NCBI GenBank assembly: GCA_002682825.1
Contig: NOKP01000003.1
Span: 1,178,001-1,242,000 of the forward strand
DNA: 64,000 nucleotides
From: Neonectria sp. B-13
Taxonomy: Eukaryota; Ascomycota; Sordariomycetes; Hypocreales; Nectriaceae
Reading direction: 5' to 3'
A model generated the notes under the pieces. The model was not told the DNA's origin and ran no database searches. It saw only the letters and a list, made by a program, of their open reading frames with translations. Both the position numbers and the translations under genes were made by a program. This document shows positions 59,100 through 64,000 of this stretch, in pieces (the first letter of the stretch is position 1; each line of letters starts with the position of its first letter).

Positions 59100-61486
59100 A
59101 TGGCGATGAGATTTCTACTTCGAACCGGGGCGGTGCGAGCCGCCATTCACCCGGCATCTCAGCGAGCTCTGTCCACGACTCCACGCTTATGGGCCGTCGT
59201 CAAACCCTTTGAAACGAGCTCCAAGGATGCGAAGCTGTCGATCGCCGAGGCTGTGACTGCACGCAGCGGGATGAAGAAGGGCAAGGCAAAGTTGCCTGCT
59301 CGTTCACGGGCTAGTTCCGTAAGTACACGTTGACACACCAACCAAGTTTGCTAGAGGCGGAACTTACTTACATGCTTTAGGTGGGACGAGGCCACGACCC
59401 CAAGTCACGCCTCCGCCTGGACAAGAAGAAGTACACAGGACGCCATTCTGTGTTCCGTTCCACCGTCTTAATGCGCTTCCAGGGCGTTTTGAAAAAGCTC
59501 AGTGTGTCGGATGTATCCGCCGCTGGTGTGGGCGAGGATGAACTTAACCGACAGGCCTCCCTCTTCATGGATGTTCTGGATGAGGCCTTCTCAATGGCAG
59601 AGCAAAATATCACCCGAAGAGAACTGAACCCTCTATTCTGGAACCTCCGAGATGCCTTTATCCTGAAAGATCTCAAGGGCTTGACCAACGAAATCCAGTA
59701 TTCATTCCAATCGTTCCTGATCCGACAGCGATTTACGAAAGGCTTAGAAGAGAGCCACAAACGCTTGCTTGACTTCCGATTCCCCCACGAGTGGTTTCCC
59801 GCCACGCGAACGATGCAGCGAACCATCCATGTTCATGTCGGGCCAACCAACTCTGGAAAGACATATCGAGCTCTCAAGGCGCTGGAGAATTCGAAGCGTG
59901 GCGTATACGCTGGACCCCTACGACTCCTTGCGACCGAGGTTTACCAACGACTTGAGGCCAAGGGCCTACCTTGTGCCCTTCTAACGGGGGAGGAGGTGCG
60001 AATCCCTGAGAACACCGACTGTTTCTTCTCGAGCTGCACTGTGGAAATGACGCCTCTCAATGACAAGTTTGATGTAGCCGTTATTGACGAGATCCAAATG
60101 ATCAGCGATCCTGATCGTGGCTCGGCTTGGACGACAGCTCTGCTTGGCGTACAGGCGAAGGAAGTCCATGTGTGTGGTGAGGAACGCACAGTCCGCCTTG
60201 TCCAGTCGCTCTGCGCCAGCGTTGGAGACGAATGCATCATCCACCGATACGAGCGATTGAGCCCTCTCGAAACCATGGACAGTGCAATTGATGGCGATTA
60301 CAGCAAACTCCAAAAAGGCGATGCCATCGTCTCTTTCAGCCGGCTCAATCTGCACGCTTTGAAGCGAACAGTTGAGAAGTACACGGGGCGGCGCTGTGCC
60401 ATCATCTATGGTTCCTTGCCGCCCGAAGTGCGCATACAGCAGGCGGCATTGTTCAACGACCCCGACAACGACTACGACTTCGTCGTGGCCAGCGATGCCA
60501 TTGGCATGGGACTGAACCTTGAGATTCGGCGAGTCATCATGGAATCTGTCAGCAAGTTTGACGGAAGTCAGAAACGACTCCTCACCTTTCCCGAGATGAA
60601 ACAAATTGGCGGTCGCGCTGGACGATACCGAACGGCCCGAAACCAAACTGAATCTACCCCGGATGCCGACATCGCGGCAGACAAGATCGGATACGTCACC
60701 GCCATGGACCACGCGGATCTGAGGAATATTCACAGAGCCTTTGAGTCTCCCGTCGATGACCTTGAGGCCGCCTACATCTCCCCCCCGGCATCTGTCATCG
60801 AGCGATTTTCGACGTACTTCCCCCGCGACACGCCCTTGTCGTTTATCCTGATGCGCATTCGAGAGCTGGCATCTGTCGGCAACAAATACCATCTCCACGT
60901 GCCGAGCGATGTGCTAGAGGTTGCGGATGCCATCCAGGATATTCCCATGTCCATCTACGACAGGCTGACGCTTTGCCATCTCCCTATCCAGCTGCGGGCC
61001 GAAGGGGCTCTGGCCGTGCTCCGCGCCCTTGCCACCATCATCTCCAACAACGAGAACGGAGACCTCCTCAAGATCAAGGCGATTCCCCTGGAGTTCATGG
61101 ACGTGCAACAGAAGGATTTCGACGGTACGCCGCAAGATTACCTCTACAAGCTAGAGTCACTGCACATAGCTCTCAACCAGTACGTTTGGCTGTCGTACCG
61201 GTACTCAGGCATGTTCAAGGACCAGGCGCTGGCGTTCCACGTGCGGCACCTGGTTGAGCAGCGGCTGATCGACACGCTGGAGAAGATGGACTGGACAGAC
61301 GAGGATCTCGAGTTCAGGCGAAAGACCGCCCGACGTGACTTGCGGAAGCGGGCGAAGTCGAAGCCTGTCCTTGAGGAGCTTCCGCAGAGCCCAGATATAT
61401 TGCTGTCGGACTCAACGGTAGAGTACGGGGCGATTGGGGGGGAACAATGGAGTCCGAAACAAGCATCCGCTGGGGGCTCCCAATGA
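59100..61486 (+). CDS. suv3: Mitochondrial ATP-dependent RNA helicase SUV3
   Basis: Exons 59100-59318 and 59381-61486 give 774 aa. The N-terminus (MAMRFLLRTGAVRAAIHPAS) is an import signal. Helicase core motifs are Walker A VGPTNSGKT (about 226), motif II DEIQM, motif Ia LRLLATEVYQRL, a SFSR motif, ASDAIGMGLNL, and motif VI QIGGRAGRYR. The SUV3 C-terminal domain lies at about 600-690 (YDRLTLCHLPIQLR, HVRHLVEQRLIDTLE). SUV3 unwinds RNA for the mitochondrial degradosome and is needed for turnover of excised introns and for mitochondrial genome upkeep. The first ATG at 59100 is followed two codons later by a second in-frame ATG; either may be used. Confidence 0.95.
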
Positions 61487-62258
61487 TTTGCGCTCGAAGA
61501 ATGCATGATGAAAAGAGGCATGGCGTTTGGGTTTGGGGGCACGGGCTCGCAGAATTGTAAAATCATATTGATGGATGATGATTGCTGGATATCCTGCATG
61601 TAATTGTAGAGTCATGTCAGTGTAGCATTACCAGATTGTACTATATATAGAATTGGATGGTATTAGGTATCGGGAGCGATAGACTCATCTTCCCAACAGA
61701 GCCAGCCGTACGGCACTCAACTGCAATTCCAGTTGTCCGATTTAATGCACATGGTGATTGGCTAGCTGTCACAGCCAGGGAGCCACGAGGCGAACCACGC
61801 ATGTATGACTTGCCTCACTGCAGCCCCCGGTCCATTTGAATGACTCGTTGGCTTCATCGGCGCATGGGAACTTCCATTGGGAACAGGGCGGATGATGCTC
61901 TGCATCCTGTTGCCAAGCTTCGGTCCAACGGTGCCCATTGAAACCCCTGAAAAACGCCCCAGGATTAGATCTACAGGGGCCGGACGGACCCACAACGGGC
62001 TAAGCTGGACATGGATCCAGTGGCTGCCCCGCCCTAACTAAAAGCTTCAGCCCACCATCCTGGAAGCCGGAGCTAACAGGCTCCCACTCCCTTTTCCCGT
62101 CGACTTCAACCAACAGCAAAATAGGCATCCACAGGTTTCTTCCTCTCGACAACACCAAGCCAGCACTTACCAGCCAGCAGTCCAACCCTCACAATCCAAC
62201 CCTCACCGAAATCTCCTAACCATCGCTCGCACCGGAGCCGGAGCCGGAGTCGCTACAG
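61487..62258. other. Intergenic region, 0.8 kb
   Basis: It holds the 3' region of suv3 and the promoter and leader of the phosphatase-like gene. No other feature was seen. Confidence 0.5.
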
Positions 62259-63236
62259 ATGGAGGCAAACGCCATGTTCCAAGCCTCCATCGCCAACAAC
62301 GCCATCGCGGCTGCGCCCTACACCCGCCGTCCTCCCAGCCCGCCCTTCATCCACATTCCCCCAACCGGCCAGGGCACCGCCGACAACCGACCGCCCATCC
62401 TCATGCCGTCGTATGCCAACGTCAACTCCAGCCAGCTGACCAGCGCCGACCTCGACATCATCACCCAGAACGCTACCCAGGTGGCCACCGACCGCGCCGC
62501 CGACTGGTCCTACGAACAGCGCCGCGAGGCCCAGCCGCTGCTCGATTTCCTCTACCTCGGACCCAATAGCGTCGTTCGCGATCATGCTTTTCTGGAGCGC
62601 GAGGGCATCACCATGATCCTCATCGCCCGCGACGCCCGCATGGCTAGCACCCCGCTCATGAGTATCCAAAAGGCCGCCCAAGCACTAAAACTCGAAACCC
62701 ACTACGTCAACATCGAGGGCCCCCACCAGATGATCAGCGACTTCGCCAAGACCATCTGCGTCATCAACGACCACCTACTCTCCGTCTATCACAGCCAGGC
62801 TCGGGGCAAGAACCAGGAAGGTCACTTGATCGTCGAGCCCTCCTCGTTCCGCCGTGGCAAGGTCCTCATCACCTGCGAGACTGGCAACGACCGCTCCGCT
62901 GCTATTGCGGCTGCCTACATAATGGCCATGTTCGGCAAGGGCATGGTGATGACGGTGCAGTTCATCTGCATCCAACGCTTCTGCTGCTGCTTCGACGAGG
63001 ACGTCAAGCGCAAACTCCAGTCCTGGGAGGATATTCTCCAGGCGCGGTCCCAGGTTGCACAATCCATTTCGCCTTTGGCACCTGGCGCCTTTGGCACCCC
63101 GCCACACGCGAAGCGTCATATCGACGAGATCATGGACTTGGACGATCTATCCGTGGACGCTGCGAATGGGGCAATCACGGACCGGGATCGATTCGCGGGA
63201 AGAGATGCATTTGCGCCCTTTGTGGATCAGATGTGA
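62259..63236 (+). CDS. Dual-specificity phosphatase-like protein with Cys-x5-Arg motif
   Basis: Single exon, 325 aa. Residues 90-280 match the cysteine-dependent phosphatase fold: PLLDFLYLGPNSVVRD at the start, then ITMILIARDARM, and the P-loop VLITCETGNDRSAAIAAAYIM at about 206-226. The catalytic Cys and the Arg of Cys-x5-Arg are present, but the usual His before the Cys is Thr (ITCETGNDRS). A Cys-rich segment (IQRFCCCFDEDV) follows. Flanks are disordered. The overall pattern resembles STYX-type proteins, which bind phosphoproteins and may be inactive; here the Cys is retained, so weak activity cannot be excluded. The start at 62259 is the first ATG of the frame. Confidence 0.8.
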   Translation: MEANAMFQASIANNAIAAAPYTRRPPSPPFIHIPPTGQGTADNRPPILMPSYANVNSSQLTSADLDIITQNATQVATDRAADWSYEQRREAQPLLDFLYLGPNSVVRDHAFLEREGITMILIARDARMASTPLMSIQKAAQALKLETHYVNIEGPHQMISDFAKTICVINDHLLSVYHSQARGKNQEGHLIVEPSSFRRGKVLITCETGNDRSAAIAAAYIMAMFGKGMVMTVQFICIQRFCCCFDEDVKRKLQSWEDILQARSQVAQSISPLAPGAFGTPPHAKRHIDEIMDLDDLSVDAANGAITDRDRFAGRDAFAPFVDQM

Positions 63237-64000
63237 CCTACACTTGCATGATGACGCAGCGAGCGGCTCTCCGATTTGGTAGGTAGCATATAAACTAGAG
63301 GGCTTTGTATTTGGGGGCGTTCAGGGGTGACCAGTGTAATATGTTTGTTTAGATACCCGGGATTACTACAATCTCTTGTTGCTTGAGGGCCCGGAACACA
63401 GCGATGTGAGGCATACTACAAGAGGAAATGACTAGATTAGGACGAGTTGGTTGTCAGACCAGCCATCAATCAGGAACTGAATTGTGGACATGAACTTCGT
63501 TGACGTGAGAGGTTCCAGCCAGACCGCAACATTCAAGAGATTAAAGGCAGTTCAGATTCAACTTACCCCAGACACTATAGTTTATTGACAGCCCAATGGA
63601 CTACCATATTAGGTTTCGTATATGCAGTCCATGCGACTTCTGTCTGTCTGCAGGCATCCGCGGATATCCTCAGGTCTTCATCACAATATCACTTAAAGTT
63701 GACTACAGCTCCAAGAATGAATAAGTTGCCATATTCATCGAGTCCATTATTCCTCTCTGTTCATTCTTGCGCACAACAGAAGCCATTCATCTCCTGTGAG
63801 TTCCTCCTGATTGGGTACTGAGGTGCAGCTAATTGGCCTTGATTCACTGACCATGATTCACTGACAGTCTCAATATTGGTCGATCCGGCAACACACCTAA
63901 GCCATTCACACCTATTCACTATTGCGCCGGCTTCTTTCGTCTGTTGACGACGCGCCGCGGGGCTCGACGCGTCCTCGCCGTCCCTTACTGTCTCTTCACC
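63237..64000. other. Right-edge intergenic region, 0.8 kb
   Basis: No gene was seen. The last 100 bases are pyrimidine-rich and could be the leader of a plus-strand gene beyond the edge. Confidence 0.4.

Overview
The window is genomic DNA of a filamentous ascomycete fungus. Its genes are GC-rich, with about 50-nt introns that carry GTRNGT donors and CTAAC/CTGAC branch sites close to the acceptor, and with long pyrimidine-rich 5' leaders. The gene content (COPI coat, Sch9 kinase, mannitol-1-phosphate dehydrogenase, fungal augmin, DUF3425 bZIP, CBM18 polysaccharide deacetylase, DUF4419, DUF2235) fits Pezizomycotina, most likely a sordariomycete. The species cannot be named from the sequence alone. 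I found no rRNA, tRNA, CRISPR array or intact transposon.

Layout. Positions 1-6.6 kb are gene-poor, apart from a possible gene start running off the left edge. From 6.6 to 12.4 kb lie cell-surface and small-protein genes: a secreted chitin deacetylase with three chitin-binding modules, a GPI-anchored surface protein, and a 67-aa cysteine-rich protein found only by joining two exons. From 12.9 to 31.7 kb is a housekeeping block: the COPI beta' subunit (minus) divergent from the Sch9 kinase (plus), then glucose-6-phosphate isomerase, a gene-empty 6.2 kb spacer, and mannitol-1-phosphate 5-dehydrogenase followed by a 129-bp tandem duplication. The isomerase makes fructose-6-phosphate, which is the substrate of the mannitol enzyme.

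From 32.7 to 40.5 kb is a more accessory stretch: a secreted DUF4419 protein, an 87-aa three-exon secreted cysteine-rich protein (effector-like), a bZIP/DUF3425 regulator divergent from a decayed arylsulfatase, and a low-complexity membrane protein. From 41.5 to 54.6 kb are an augmin HAUS6-like protein, mitoribosomal bS21m divergent from a PWI/RBM25-type splicing factor, a peroxisomal (SKL) crotonase, a DUF2235 hydrolase and a membrane-anchored short-chain dehydrogenase. From 54.6 to 57.9 kb there are only relics, including a probable Zn2Cys6 regulator remnant. From 57.9 kb to the end are a longin R-SNARE divergent from the SUV3 mitochondrial RNA helicase, and a dual-specificity-phosphatase-like protein.

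Most genes are independent housekeeping units and I see no biosynthetic gene cluster. The most notable content is the two cysteine-rich small genes hidden by introns, the dying arylsulfatase beside a bZIP gene, and the chitin-directed and surface genes near 6.6-10.9 kb. Exon coordinates were worked out by eye from splice consensus and reading-frame continuity; no alignment was run.
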